Shown: positions 1 through 7,482 of the stretch, piece by piece
Layout: every line of letters begins with the position of its first letter
Position numbering within the stretch: the first letter of the stretch is position 1
Source of the DNA: Microbacterium arborescens
GTDB taxonomy: Bacteria > Actinomycetota > Actinomycetes > Actinomycetales > Microbacteriaceae
Assembly: GCF_030369635.1 (NCBI RefSeq)
Contig: NZ_CP128474.1
Span: 1,612,001 to 1,676,000 of the forward strand
Reading direction: 5' to 3'
DNA: 64,000 bases
The notes under the pieces: generated by a model
The model's database searches: none
What the model was told of the DNA's origin: nothing
What the model saw: only the letters and a program-made list of their open reading frames with translations
Translations under genes and position numbers: made by a program

Positions 1-587
1 AGCTCGAGGAGCTCGACTTCGAGAACCCCGCGGCCAGCGGCTTCACGAAGAAGGAGCTGCTGCTCAAGAAGCGCGAGCTCGACAAGCTGCACAAGTCGCT
101 CGGTGGTATCCGCAACCTGCAGAAGACCCCCTCGGCGATCTGGGTCGTCGACGCCAAGCGCGAGCACCTCGCCATCGACGAGGCCAAGAAGCTCGGCATC
201 CCCGTGATCGGCATCCTCGACACGAACGCCGACCCCGACGAGTTCCAGTACCCGATCCCCGGTAACGACGACGCGATCCGCTCGGTGAGCCTGCTCACGC
301 GTATCATCGCCGACGCCGCCGCTGAGGGCCTGATCCAGCGTCACCAGCCGACCGACGAGTCGGCCGAGGCCGAGCCGCTCGCCGACTGGGAGCGCGAGCT
401 GCTCGAGAGCGCTCCGGCAGAGGCAGCTCCGGCCGAGGCTGCTGCGTCGACCGACGACGCCGCTTCGACCGAGGATGCCGCCGTCGAGGGTGCTGCCGCC
501 GAGGTCGCTGCGACCGAGACGCCCGCCGACGAGGCCGGCGCCGAGGCTCAGGCCGAGACCGTCGCCGCCGAGGCGACCGAGAAGTAA
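1..587 (+). CDS. rpsB: 30S ribosomal protein S2, 3' part
   Basis: The window opens inside this gene (third frame), leaving 194 residues. The S2 core is plain: [12 protein letters not shown], then [14 protein letters not shown] and the loop GNDDAIRS. S2 sits on the back of the small ribosomal subunit and is needed for mRNA docking. After the core (ending near LIQRH) comes a tail of about 80 residues made almost only of Ala, Glu, Asp, Thr and Pro. Such low-complexity acidic tails on S2 are usual in Microbacteriaceae; the function is unknown. EF-Ts follows 105 bp downstream, the universal bacterial order. Confidence 0.97.
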   Translation, partial: LEELDFENPAASGFTKKELLLKKRELDKLHKSLGGIRNLQKTPSAIWVVDAKREHLAIDEAKKLGIPVIGILDTNADPDEFQYPIPGNDDAIRSVSLLTRIIADAAAEGLIQRHQPTDESAEAEPLADWERELLESAPAEAAPAEAAASTDDAASTEDAAVEGAAAEVAATETPADEAGAEAQAETVAAEATEK

Positions 588-611
588 TCAGCGCGTCTTC
601 CTGACCCGCTA

Positions 612-651
612 CGATCGGCGCGGCCGCGGCTGAGCCCGGCCGCGCCGATCG
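612..651 (+). terminator. 15-bp hairpin between rpsB and tsf
   Basis: A perfect 15-bp inverted repeat (612-626 with 637-651, GC-rich, 10-nt loop with a further short GGC/GCC pairing) lies in the rpsB-tsf gap. No T-run follows, so it may be a weak terminator, an attenuator that sets the S2 to EF-Ts ratio, or an RNA processing site. The role is inferred from position only. Confidence 0.55.
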
Positions 652-692
652 GCATCCACGAGATTTCCCACAGACAGAAGGAGCCGCCACTC

Positions 693-1520
693 ATGGCAAA
701 CTTCACCATCGCCGACATCAAGGCTCTGCGCGAGCAGCTCGGCACCGGAATGGTCGACACCAAGAAGGCCCTCGAAGAGGCTGACGGCGACGTCGAGAAG
801 GCCGTCGAGATCCTCCGCCTCAAGGGCGCCAAGGGCAACGCGAAGCGTGCCGACCGCTCCACGAGCGAAGGTCTGGTCGTCGCACGCGAACAGGACGGCA
901 AGGTCACTCTGGTCGAGCTCGCCTGCGAGACCGACTTCGTCGCGAAGAACGACCGCTTCATCGCGCTGGCCGACAAGGTCGCCGATGCTGCCGCTGCAGC
1001 ATCCGCCGATTCCGTCGAGGCTGCTCTCGCCGCCGACGCGTCGGGCGAGACCATCGAGCAGCTCATCAACGATGAGGCCGCGATCATCGGCGAGAAGGTC
1101 GAGCTCCGCCGCGTTCGCACGCTGACCGGTGACGCCTTCGAGATCTACCTGCACAAGACGAGCAAGGACCTGCCCCCGCAGATCGGCGTCGTCGTGGCGT
1201 ACTCGGGCTCGGACGCCGAGACCGCCCGCTCGATCGCGCAGCACATCTCGTTCGCCAACCCGAGCTACCTCTCGCGTGAGGACGTTCCCGAGGCGGATGT
1301 CGAGAAGGAGCGCGAGATCGTCACCGAGATCTCCCGCAATGAGGGCAAGCCCGAGGCTGCTCTCCCGAAGATCGTCGAAGGCCGCGTCGGCGCGTTCTTC
1401 AAGCAGGTCGCCCTCCTCGACCAGGACTACGCGAAGGACAACAAGCTGTCCGTCGCACAGGTCGCGAAGGACGCCGGCATCACGATCACCGACTTCGCAC
1501 GGTTCAAGGTCGGCGCGTAA
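693..1520 (+). CDS. tsf: translation elongation factor Ts
   Basis: EF-Ts recycles EF-Tu by displacing GDP. The 275-residue product has the N-terminal UBA-like domain (residues 1-55, with LGTGMVDTKKALEEADGD) and the family signature ELACETDFVAKND near residue 75, followed by the two core subdomains. Length is normal for actinobacteria. The ATG at 693 is preceded by a good ribosome site (AAGGAG). It is cotranscribed with rpsB or reads through the hairpin between them, and is closed by a strong terminator. Confidence 0.98.
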   Translation: MANFTIADIKALREQLGTGMVDTKKALEEADGDVEKAVEILRLKGAKGNAKRADRSTSEGLVVAREQDGKVTLVELACETDFVAKNDRFIALADKVADAAAAASADSVEAALAADASGETIEQLINDEAAIIGEKVELRRVRTLTGDAFEIYLHKTSKDLPPQIGVVVAYSGSDAETARSIAQHISFANPSYLSREDVPEADVEKEREIVTEISRNEGKPEAALPKIVEGRVGAFFKQVALLDQDYAKDNKLSVAQVAKDAGITITDFARFKVGA

Positions 1521-1530
1521 TTGCCCGAAA

Positions 1531-1558
1531 GGCCCGCATCCTCGGATGCGGGCCTTTT
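1531..1558 (+). terminator. intrinsic terminator after tsf
   Basis: An 11-bp perfect stem (1531-1541 with 1544-1554) followed by TTTT starts 11 bp after the tsf stop. This is a classical rho-independent terminator ending the rpsB-tsf unit before pyrH. Confidence 0.85.
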
Positions 1559-1607
1559 CCATGCCCGTCCGGGCGATACTCTGCAACACAGCGACGAGAG
1601 GGACACG

Positions 1608-2327
1608 ATGAACGATGAGAAGACCGGGCGCCGGCGCGTCCTGCTGAAGCTGTCGGGCGAGGCATTCGGTGCCGGCCAGCTGGGCGTCAACCCCGATGTC
1701 GTCGGGCAGATCGCTCGGGAGATCGCCGAAGCGGTCGACCGTGTCGAGGTCGCGATCGTCGTGGGCGGCGGCAACTTCTTCCGTGGCGCCGAGCTGAGCC
1801 AGCGCGGCATGGACCGTGGGCGCGCCGACTACATGGGCATGCTCGGCACCGTGATGAACGCACTCGCGCTGCAGGACTTCTTGGAGCAGGCCGGCGCGGC
1901 CACGCGTGTGCAGTCGGCTATCTCGATGACGCAGGTCGCCGAGCCCTACATCCCGCGCCGCGCAGAACGGCACATGGAGAAGGGGCGCGTCGTGATCTTC
2001 GGCGCCGGTGCCGGCCTGCCCTACTTCTCCACAGACACGGTCGCCGCTCAGCGTGCGCTCGAGATCAAGGCCGACGAGGTCCTCGTCGCGAAGAACGGCG
2101 TCGACGCGGTCTACACCGCCGATCCCAAGAAGGATCCGACCGCGCAGAAGATCGAGAGCATCACCTATGGCGAAGCACTGCAGCGCGGCTTGAAGGTCGT
2201 GGATTCGACGGCATTCAGCCTGTGCATGGACAACCGCATCGACATGCGCGTGTTCGGCATGGAGCCGGCCGGCAATGTGACCCGGGCACTGCTGGGCGAG
2301 CGCATCGGCACGCTCGTCACCGTGTGA
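1608..2327 (+). CDS. pyrH: UMP kinase (uridylate kinase)
   Basis: Hexameric amino-acid-kinase-fold enzyme that phosphorylates UMP to UDP with ATP. The 239-residue product shows [11 protein letters not shown] at the N-terminus (phosphate loop), [10 protein letters not shown], and the nucleotide-binding stretch near [13 protein letters not shown]. The frame is open upstream as far as a TTG at 1521, inside the tsf terminator; I take the ATG at 1608 because it has a GAGAGG ribosome site and gives the family length. A TACTCT -10 box at 1577-1582 gives it its own promoter. frr follows 54 bp later. Confidence 0.97.
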   Translation: MNDEKTGRRRVLLKLSGEAFGAGQLGVNPDVVGQIAREIAEAVDRVEVAIVVGGGNFFRGAELSQRGMDRGRADYMGMLGTVMNALALQDFLEQAGAATRVQSAISMTQVAEPYIPRRAERHMEKGRVVIFGAGAGLPYFSTDTVAAQRALEIKADEVLVAKNGVDAVYTADPKKDPTAQKIESITYGEALQRGLKVVDSTAFSLCMDNRIDMRVFGMEPAGNVTRALLGERIGTLVTV

Positions 2328-2381
2328 GCGGCCGCTGCCCGCAGACTAGACTTGACCGGACGTACCGACGAATGGAGTGAC

Positions 2382-2936
2382 GTGATCCCCGAGATCCTCG
2401 CTGACACGAAAGCCCGCATGGAACGCGCCGTCGAGGCGGCGAAGGAGGACTTCTCCACCGTGCGAACGGGGCGTGCCAACACGGCGCTGTTCCAGAAGAT
2501 CCTCGTCGACTACTACGGGTCGCCGACGCCGCTCGCGCAGCTCGCGTCGCTGAACACCCCCGAAGCCCGGACGATCATCGTGACGCCGTACGACAAGTCG
2601 GCGCTCAAGGCCATCGAGCAGGCCATTCGCGACACCCCGAACCTCGGCGTGAACCCGACGAACGACGGCAACATCGTCCGTGTCACGATGCCCGAGCTCA
2701 CGGAGGAGCGCCGCAAGGAGTACGTCAAGCTCGTGCGCTCGAAGGGTGAAGACCACAAGGTCCACCTGCGCGGCATCCGCCGCAAGTCGAAGGACGAACT
2801 CGACGGCCTCAAGAGCGAGGTCGGCGAGGACGAGCTGGTGCGCGCCGAGAAGGAGCTCGACGGGCTCACCCGCTCCCACGTCGACCTCATCGACGACGCG
2901 CTCAAGCGCAAAGAGGCCGAGCTCCTCGAGGTCTGA
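2382..2936 (+). CDS. frr: ribosome recycling factor
   Basis: RRF splits post-termination ribosomes together with EF-G. I start it at GTG 2382, which follows GGAG and gives 184 residues, the standard RRF length; the open frame begins 30 bp earlier at a TTG. The N-terminal helix ([20 protein letters not shown]) and the conserved stretch [18 protein letters not shown] are clear. A TAGACT -10 at 2347-2352 predicts a short leader of about 23 nt, so frr has a promoter besides read-through from pyrH. The cdsA ATG lies 5 bp after the stop. Confidence 0.96.
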   Translation: MIPEILADTKARMERAVEAAKEDFSTVRTGRANTALFQKILVDYYGSPTPLAQLASLNTPEARTIIVTPYDKSALKAIEQAIRDTPNLGVNPTNDGNIVRVTMPELTEERRKEYVKLVRSKGEDHKVHLRGIRRKSKDELDGLKSEVGEDELVRAEKELDGLTRSHVDLIDDALKRKEAELLEV

Positions 2937-2941
2937 GACCG

Positions 2942-3952
2942 ATGAGCGCACCCGGCGACGACGCCCCGTCTCGATCCGAGCGGGAGCGCTCCCGTTCGCG
3001 CGAGCACGGCGATTCGACGTTCCAGAATCAGGTGCGTGCTGCGCGGACGGAGTTCGAGCACCAGATCGGCAAGGCTCGGGCTGACTTCGAGCAAGCCAAC
3101 GAGCGCATCAACGCGCGCACCGGACGCAATCTGTTCGTGGCGACGCTGATCGGCATCGCGATCGGCGTCGTGGTGATCGGCTCGCTCATCTTCGTTAAGT
3201 GGGTGTTCGTCCTCTTCGCGATCCCCGTCGCGCTTCTCGGCGTGTTCGAGCTGGTCCGTGCGCTCCAGGCCGCGGGTCGGCGCGTCGACGTCGTGCCGCA
3301 GCTCGTCGCCGGTGCCGCGGTGCTGGCGGCGGGCTTCTTCCTGGATGCCGGCACCCATTGGGTCGTGGTTTTCGCGGCCGTCGTGTCGGTCATCGTCTGG
3401 CGGCTGATGGCGCAGATGGTGAGCGTTGAGGCGCGCCGCTACGGTCAGGTGCTCAGCGATGTGCTCATCAGCGGCTTCGTGCAGCTCTACGTGCCGTTCC
3501 TCGGCAGCCTGCTGCTGATCCTCCTCCGTGAGGACGGCGGCGAGTTCTGGGTGCTGGCGATGATCGCGGTCGTGGTCGGAGCCGATACCGGCGCCTATGC
3601 CGCCGGCCTCGCCTTCGGCAAGCATGCGATGGCTCCGCGCATCAGCCCGAAGAAGACCTGGGAGGGCTTCGCGGGGGCGGGCATCGTCGCGATGCTGGTG
3701 GCTGTCGGATTCGCCTGGCTGCTGCTGGACCTGCCCGCATGGACCGGCCCGATCATCGGCCTCGTGATCCTCGGATCCGCCACCGTGGGCGACCTGGCCG
3801 AATCGATGATCAAACGCGATCTCGGGATCAAGGACATGAGCTCCTGGTTGCCGGGCCACGGGGGAGTGCTCGACCGTCTGGACTCGATCCTCCCGTCCAC
3901 CGTGGTCGCACTCGTCCTCTTCCACGTTCTTTCTCCCCTGGTGATGTCATGA
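2942..3952 (+). CDS. cdsA: phosphatidate cytidylyltransferase (CDP-diglyceride synthase)
   Basis: Integral membrane enzyme making CDP-diacylglycerol from phosphatidic acid and CTP, the branch point to phosphatidylinositol, phosphatidylglycerol and cardiolipin. The 336-residue product has a charged cytoplasmic N-terminus of about 60 residues, then roughly eight membrane segments. The family signature is intact at the C-terminus: SMIKRD, KDMSSWLPGHGG and DRLDS. KKTWEG precedes it as in homologues. It ends in an ATGA overlap with the DivIVA-repeat gene, so the two are translated together. Confidence 0.95.
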   Translation: MSAPGDDAPSRSERERSRSREHGDSTFQNQVRAARTEFEHQIGKARADFEQANERINARTGRNLFVATLIGIAIGVVVIGSLIFVKWVFVLFAIPVALLGVFELVRALQAAGRRVDVVPQLVAGAAVLAAGFFLDAGTHWVVVFAAVVSVIVWRLMAQMVSVEARRYGQVLSDVLISGFVQLYVPFLGSLLLILLREDGGEFWVLAMIAVVVGADTGAYAAGLAFGKHAMAPRISPKKTWEGFAGAGIVAMLVAVGFAWLLLDLPAWTGPIIGLVILGSATVGDLAESMIKRDLGIKDMSSWLPGHGGVLDRLDSILPSTVVALVLFHVLSPLVMS

Positions 3953-4518
3953 CCTCGACCGAGAGTTCCCTGTCCACGAGCCCGTTCCCCGGGACGCAGG
4001 GTCGCGCGAAGGGATACGACCGCGCCGCTGTCGATGCATTCCTGCAGCGTGCCCGCGAAGCGTTCGAATCATCAGAGGACGATGACCTCGACTCCGCCAC
4101 GATCCGAGCAACGGCTTTCCCCCTCGTGCGGGGCGGGTACGCCGTCGCCCCCGTCGACGCGGCGATCGGGCGGATCGAAGACGCCTTCGCCGCGCGGGAG
4201 CGCGAGCGCGCCCTGTCGCGTGCCGGGGCCCGTGCGTGGGTCGGCCGCTCGCGGAACCTCGCGCAGGAGATCCTCGACCGGCTCTCGCGTCCCGAGCGAC
4301 GGCGATTCGATCGCGTCGGCGTGTTGTCGTACGGCTACCGGATCGACGAGGTCGACCTCGTCGCTGATCGCATCGCGCGCTACCTGGAGTCGGGCGAACC
4401 CCTGACCGTGGAGCAGGTGCGTTCCGTCGCTTTCCGGATGCAGCGCGGCGGCTACCGCGAAGCTCAGGTCGACGCCGTGCTCGACGGCGTCGTGTCGGTC
4501 ATTCTCGCGATCGGGTGA
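3949..4518 (+). CDS. DivIVA-domain repeat protein
   Basis: A 189-residue soluble protein with four copies of a short DivIVA-type motif, G-Y-x5-V-D: at residues 22-32 (GYDRAAVDAFL), 63-73 (GYAVAPVDAAI), 129-139 (GYRIDEVDLVA) and 168-178 (GYREAQVDAVL). The second and fourth are preceded by R-G, giving two long repeat units. It lacks the extended coiled coil of full DivIVA/Wag31. The family is known only as actinobacterial DivIVA-repeat proteins without a defined role. Coupling by ATGA to cdsA suggests a link between polar growth or membrane curvature and phospholipid synthesis (inference). The open frame extends upstream inside cdsA; the ATG at 3949 is chosen for the overlap. Confidence 0.85.
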   Translation: MTSTESSLSTSPFPGTQGRAKGYDRAAVDAFLQRAREAFESSEDDDLDSATIRATAFPLVRGGYAVAPVDAAIGRIEDAFAARERERALSRAGARAWVGRSRNLAQEILDRLSRPERRRFDRVGVLSYGYRIDEVDLVADRIARYLESGEPLTVEQVRSVAFRMQRGGYREAQVDAVLDGVVSVILAIG

Positions 4519-4547
4519 GTCTGATGGAGACATGCGCCTCGTCTCGC

Positions 4548-4553
4548 TAAACT
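4548..4553 (+). promoter_or_regulatory. -10 box TAAACT, near-leaderless start
   Basis: TAAACT lies 10 bp before the GTG at 4564, so the transcript would carry only about 3 nt of leader. No Shine-Dalgarno sequence is visible. Confidence 0.5.
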
Positions 4554-4563
4554 CGAGGGCATT

Positions 4564-5244
4564 GTGACTTCCCGCTCGACTGTGACCCGGCGCACGACGC
4601 GCACCCCGGTCGCACACGTTCCGGCTCCGGCGCGCGCGCGCTGGTCGCGCAGGCGCGGTGTGTCCGCCGCGTTCGCCGCCGTCGCGGCTCTCGGCATGGC
4701 AGGTGGCGCTCTCGCTCCGCTGGGGACGGCGCTCGCGGCCGCGCAAGAGAAGCCGGTCGAGGTCGTCTCGCTCTGGGCTGACTCTCGGGGCGACGCTCAG
4801 GCTCTCGCCTCCGACGGGCAGACCCTCGCTCCGGCTCAGCTCGATCGCAGCGGGTTCACCGTCTACGTCACCCCCAAGCCCACGCCGACGCCGACACCGA
4901 CACCGACCCCCGTCGACGGCGAGAGCGCGGGTGCCTCGCGCTCGGCGCCCGTCATGTACAGCGGCGGCGGATCGTCGACGGACTGGCTGAGTGCGGCCGG
5001 CATCCCCGAGAGCGACTGGGGCTACGTCGACTACATCGTCTCGCGGGAGAGCAGCTGGAACCCCAATGCGACCAACGCCTCGTCGGGTGCGTGCGGGCTG
5101 GTCCAGGCGTACCCCTGCAGCAAGGTGCCCGGAAGTGGATACGACCCCGTCGACAACCTGAGGTGGGCCAACGGGTACGCCGTCGGTCGCTACGGCAGCT
5201 GGGGCGAGGCGTACGCGTTCTGGTCCAGCAACCACTGGTGGTGA
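4564..5244 (+). CDS. secreted lysozyme-fold (transglycosylase-like) protein
   Basis: 226 residues. A basic N-terminus (many Arg/Thr) leads to a hydrophobic signal segment at about residues 37-60 ending ALAAAQ. Then follow a low-complexity linker with TPTPTPTPTP (about residues 102-116) and a C-terminal lysozyme-like domain (about residues 140-226) with DYIVSRESSWNPNATN, GLVQAYP and WANGYAVGRYGSW. The Glu in SRESSW is the expected catalytic residue. This is the aggregation-promoting-factor/peptidoglycan-cleaving type found in many actinobacteria. It probably acts in the cell wall during growth. GTG start chosen from the -10 spacing. Confidence 0.82.
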   Translation: MTSRSTVTRRTTRTPVAHVPAPARARWSRRRGVSAAFAAVAALGMAGGALAPLGTALAAAQEKPVEVVSLWADSRGDAQALASDGQTLAPAQLDRSGFTVYVTPKPTPTPTPTPTPVDGESAGASRSAPVMYSGGGSSTDWLSAAGIPESDWGYVDYIVSRESSWNPNATNASSGACGLVQAYPCSKVPGSGYDPVDNLRWANGYAVGRYGSWGEAYAFWSSNHWW

Positions 5245-5255
5245 CAGCGGCCGTC

Positions 5256-5537
5256 ATGCCCCGTTCCAACAGGAGACGGCCGGATCCTCGAGACGACTCG
5301 CTCGATCGGCTGCTGAGCGGCTGGAAACGCTCCGAGACGCGGCGCGGCGTCGAGTGGACCGTGCAGCCGGTGTCTGCGGCGCAGGCGCAGAAGACGTACA
5401 CGTGCCCCGGGTGTGGACGGGACATCGTGCCGGCGACGGCTCACCTGGTCGCGTGGCGTGCGGATGGTGTCCTGGGTGACGCCGCAGACCTGGCCGCGCG
5501 TCGGCACTGGCATTCGGCATGTTGGAGGATCGCATGA
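5256..5537 (+). CDS. small zinc-ribbon-like protein, conserved in Microbacteriaceae
   Basis: 93 residues: a basic N-terminus (MPRSNRRR), a middle segment WKRSETRRGVEWTVQPVSA, then TCPGCGRDI with a CxxC pair and a later H-W-H-x2-C, together a likely zinc site. Similar proteins are sometimes labelled ATP/GTP-binding in databases; no nucleotide motif is visible and I do not accept that name. The ATG at 5256 matches the start of homologues as I remember them, but a GTG at 5241 overlaps the previous stop (GTGA) and would add five residues. The end overlaps the next gene by ATGA, so a coupled expression unit is likely. Function unknown. Confidence 0.75.
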   Translation: MPRSNRRRPDPRDDSLDRLLSGWKRSETRRGVEWTVQPVSAAQAQKTYTCPGCGRDIVPATAHLVAWRADGVLGDAADLAARRHWHSACWRIA

Positions 5538-6253
5538 GCTTCGAAATCCGGGGGCCGGTACAGCTCCCCGCACGGCGCGAGGACATCGAGCTCCACACCC
5601 TCGACGACCTGACACTCGTCGGCGAGCTGGCGCTGCCCGAGGAGCGTGAGCCGGTCGCGACGCTCGTCACGCTGCATCCCCTTCCGACCGCGGGCGGCTT
5701 CATGGACTCGCACATCCTGCGCAAGGCCGCAGGCCGGCTGCCGGCTCTGGCTGATCTCGCGGTGCTGCGTTTCAACACCCGCGGCACCACGTCGCCACGT
5801 GGTACCAGCGAGGGCGCGTTCGACGGCGGTGTCGGCGAGGTCTTCGACGTCGCCGCTGCCATGTCGTTCGTTCATGAGCGGGGGCTTCCCCGCCCGTGGC
5901 TCGTCGGCTGGTCCTTCGGAACGGAGCTCGCCCTCAAGTACGGGCGTGACCACGACATCGAAGGCGTGATCCTCCTCTCGCCGCCGCTGCATCGGGCGAC
6001 CTCCGAAGAGGTCGCCGCCTGGGCCGGCGACGATCGCCGCGTCGTCATCGTCGTGCCCGAGTTCGACGATTACCTCCGCCCCGATGAAGCGCGTGAACGG
6101 TTCGCGGCGATCCCGCAGGCGACCCTCGTCGCCGTCGAAGGCGGCAAGCACCTGTGGGTGGGAGAGAACCAGACCCGCCGGGTGCTCACCGAGATCGTCG
6201 CGGCCGTGAACCCCGACGCTCTCCCACTCGCCGAAGAGTGGGACGACGACTGA
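5534..6253 (+). CDS. alpha/beta-hydrolase family protein
   Basis: 239 residues with the alpha/beta-hydrolase layout: VTLHPLPTAGGFMDS after the first strands (oxyanion region), RFNTRGTTSPRG, the nucleophile elbow GWSFGTE with Ser near residue 125, and HLWV near the C-terminus supplying the likely His. It resembles small CocE/YkfA-type esterases of unknown substrate. The start overlaps the zinc-ribbon gene (ATGA). It meets the AI-2E-family gene tail to tail with only 3 bp between the stops. Confidence 0.8.
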   Translation: MSFEIRGPVQLPARREDIELHTLDDLTLVGELALPEEREPVATLVTLHPLPTAGGFMDSHILRKAAGRLPALADLAVLRFNTRGTTSPRGTSEGAFDGGVGEVFDVAAAMSFVHERGLPRPWLVGWSFGTELALKYGRDHDIEGVILLSPPLHRATSEEVAAWAGDDRRVVIVVPEFDDYLRPDEARERFAAIPQATLVAVEGGKHLWVGENQTRRVLTEIVAAVNPDALPLAEEWDDD

Positions 6254-6256
6254 GTC

Positions 6257-7327
6257 TCAGCGTTCGTTCTGGCGCGGGATCACGACCTGGCGGTAGATGA
6301 TCAGGATGCTGGCCGCGACGGGGATGGCCACGAGCGCTCCCAGCAGCTGACCCAGCGCCGCACCCGCGAGAGCGGCGATGACCACGACCGCGCCGGGGAT
6401 CGACACCGCCCGGTTCATGATCCGCGGCGAGATGAAGTACGCCTCGACCTGCATGTAGACCAGGTACCAGATGGCTGCCCAGAGCGCGGTCTGCGGCTCC
6501 GCCAGGCCGGGGATGAGGCAGGTGAGCACGATGATCGCCGAACCTGTGAGGGTTCCGACGAGCGGGATCAGCGAGAAGAAGAAGGCGATGACCGCGAGCA
6601 CGGCGGGGAAGGGGGCCCCGATCACACTCAGGAAGATCGCGCTGAGCACGCCGTTGATCACACCGAGCGACACCTGCCCCATGACGTAGAAGCCGACGGA
6701 CGCGGTGATCTGCTCGGCGAGATCGATGAAGCGCGGGCGCCGGGATGCCGGGACGAGCTGGTAGACGGCGGCTTTGAGGCTGGGGGTGGACGCGGTGAAG
6801 TAGATCGTCAGGATCAGCACGATGACGGCGCCGGTGAAGCCGGTGATGATGCCACCGCCGATGAGGATGATCGAGCCGGTGATGGACCCCCCGATGGCCC
6901 CGATGTCGAGCGAGTTGTACCAGTCCGAGAGGTACTGGAACAGCTCATCGACGTTGAGCTGCGGGAAGGTGACGGTCAGCCAGTCCTTGACGGCGTTGAC
7001 GGGGTCCCAGTTGCCGTTGGTGACGAGATCCTGAATCGCTGCCACGAGCTGGGAGATCTGCGACACGATGATCGGCACGACCATGAGGATGATGCCGGCG
7101 AACGCAGCCAGGAGTGCCGCGAACGTGATCAGGAGCGCCGCCCAGCGGGGCAGGCGACGACGTTCAAGCCAGGAGACCACCGGATCGAGGCCGAGCGCGA
7201 GGAACAGCGCCGTGCCCACGTAGAGGAGGATCGTCGAGAGGGTTTGGATACCCCCGATGATCACGATGCCGACGCCGACGCCGAGCGTGGCGATCAGCGC
7301 GGTGCGAAACGGGTTCTGGATCTTCAC
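6257..7327 (-). CDS. AI-2E family transporter (permease)
   Basis: 356 residues with about eight membrane segments, typical of the AI-2E/PerM exporter family: an N-terminal hairpin (ALIATLGVGVGIVIIGG), a central soluble region, and the C-terminal block of glycine-rich helices with FSLIPLVGTLTGSA and AYFISPRIMNR. Members move small solutes or ions; the autoinducer role was shown for only a few, so the substrate is unknown. The GTG at 7327 has a GGAGG ribosome site. A TAAAGT hexamer further upstream is a reasonable -10. Confidence 0.85.
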   Translation of the reverse strand: MKIQNPFRTALIATLGVGVGIVIIGGIQTLSTILLYVGTALFLALGLDPVVSWLERRRLPRWAALLITFAALLAAFAGIILMVVPIIVSQISQLVAAIQDLVTNGNWDPVNAVKDWLTVTFPQLNVDELFQYLSDWYNSLDIGAIGGSITGSIILIGGGIITGFTGAVIVLILTIYFTASTPSLKAAVYQLVPASRRPRFIDLAEQITASVGFYVMGQVSLGVINGVLSAIFLSVIGAPFPAVLAVIAFFFSLIPLVGTLTGSAIIVLTCLIPGLAEPQTALWAAIWYLVYMQVEAYFISPRIMNRAVSIPGAVVVIAALAGAALGQLLGALVAIPVAASILIIYRQVVIPRQNER

Positions 7328-7419
7328 GAACGCCTCCGGGGTCGAATCACCTCACTTTACGATCCGAGCGGGCTTTCGGCGGGAGGCGCCCCTTTCACGA
7401 CCTTTTCAGGTCGTTTTGG

Positions 7420-7425
7420 ATACTC
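7420..7425 (+). promoter_or_regulatory. -10 box TACTCT upstream of 7483 gene
   Basis: TACTCT sits 57 bp before the GTG at 7483, in the 155-bp gap shared with the divergent AI-2E-family gene. A TTTTGG tract precedes it; no good -35 box is visible. Confidence 0.4.
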
Positions 7426-7482
7426 TGGAACGTCGATCAAGCGTTCGGTGGTCCCGTTCCGGATGTGGAGAGGTGTTTCTTC

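Noticed and set aside
1521..1607. Upstream TTG start for pyrH.
   Set aside because: It lies in the tsf terminator and would add 29 residues not found in UMP kinases. ATG 1608 has a ribosome site.
4888..4911. Tandem CCGACG/ACACCG repeats as a microsatellite.
   Set aside because: They encode the Thr-Pro linker of a secreted protein, a usual wall-protein feature, not a separate repeat element.
7398..7419. Hairpin ACGACC/GGTCGT followed by TTTT as a terminator.
   Set aside because: Only a 6-bp stem, and no gene on the plus strand ends before it. The region lies between divergent genes, so it is more likely part of a promoter.
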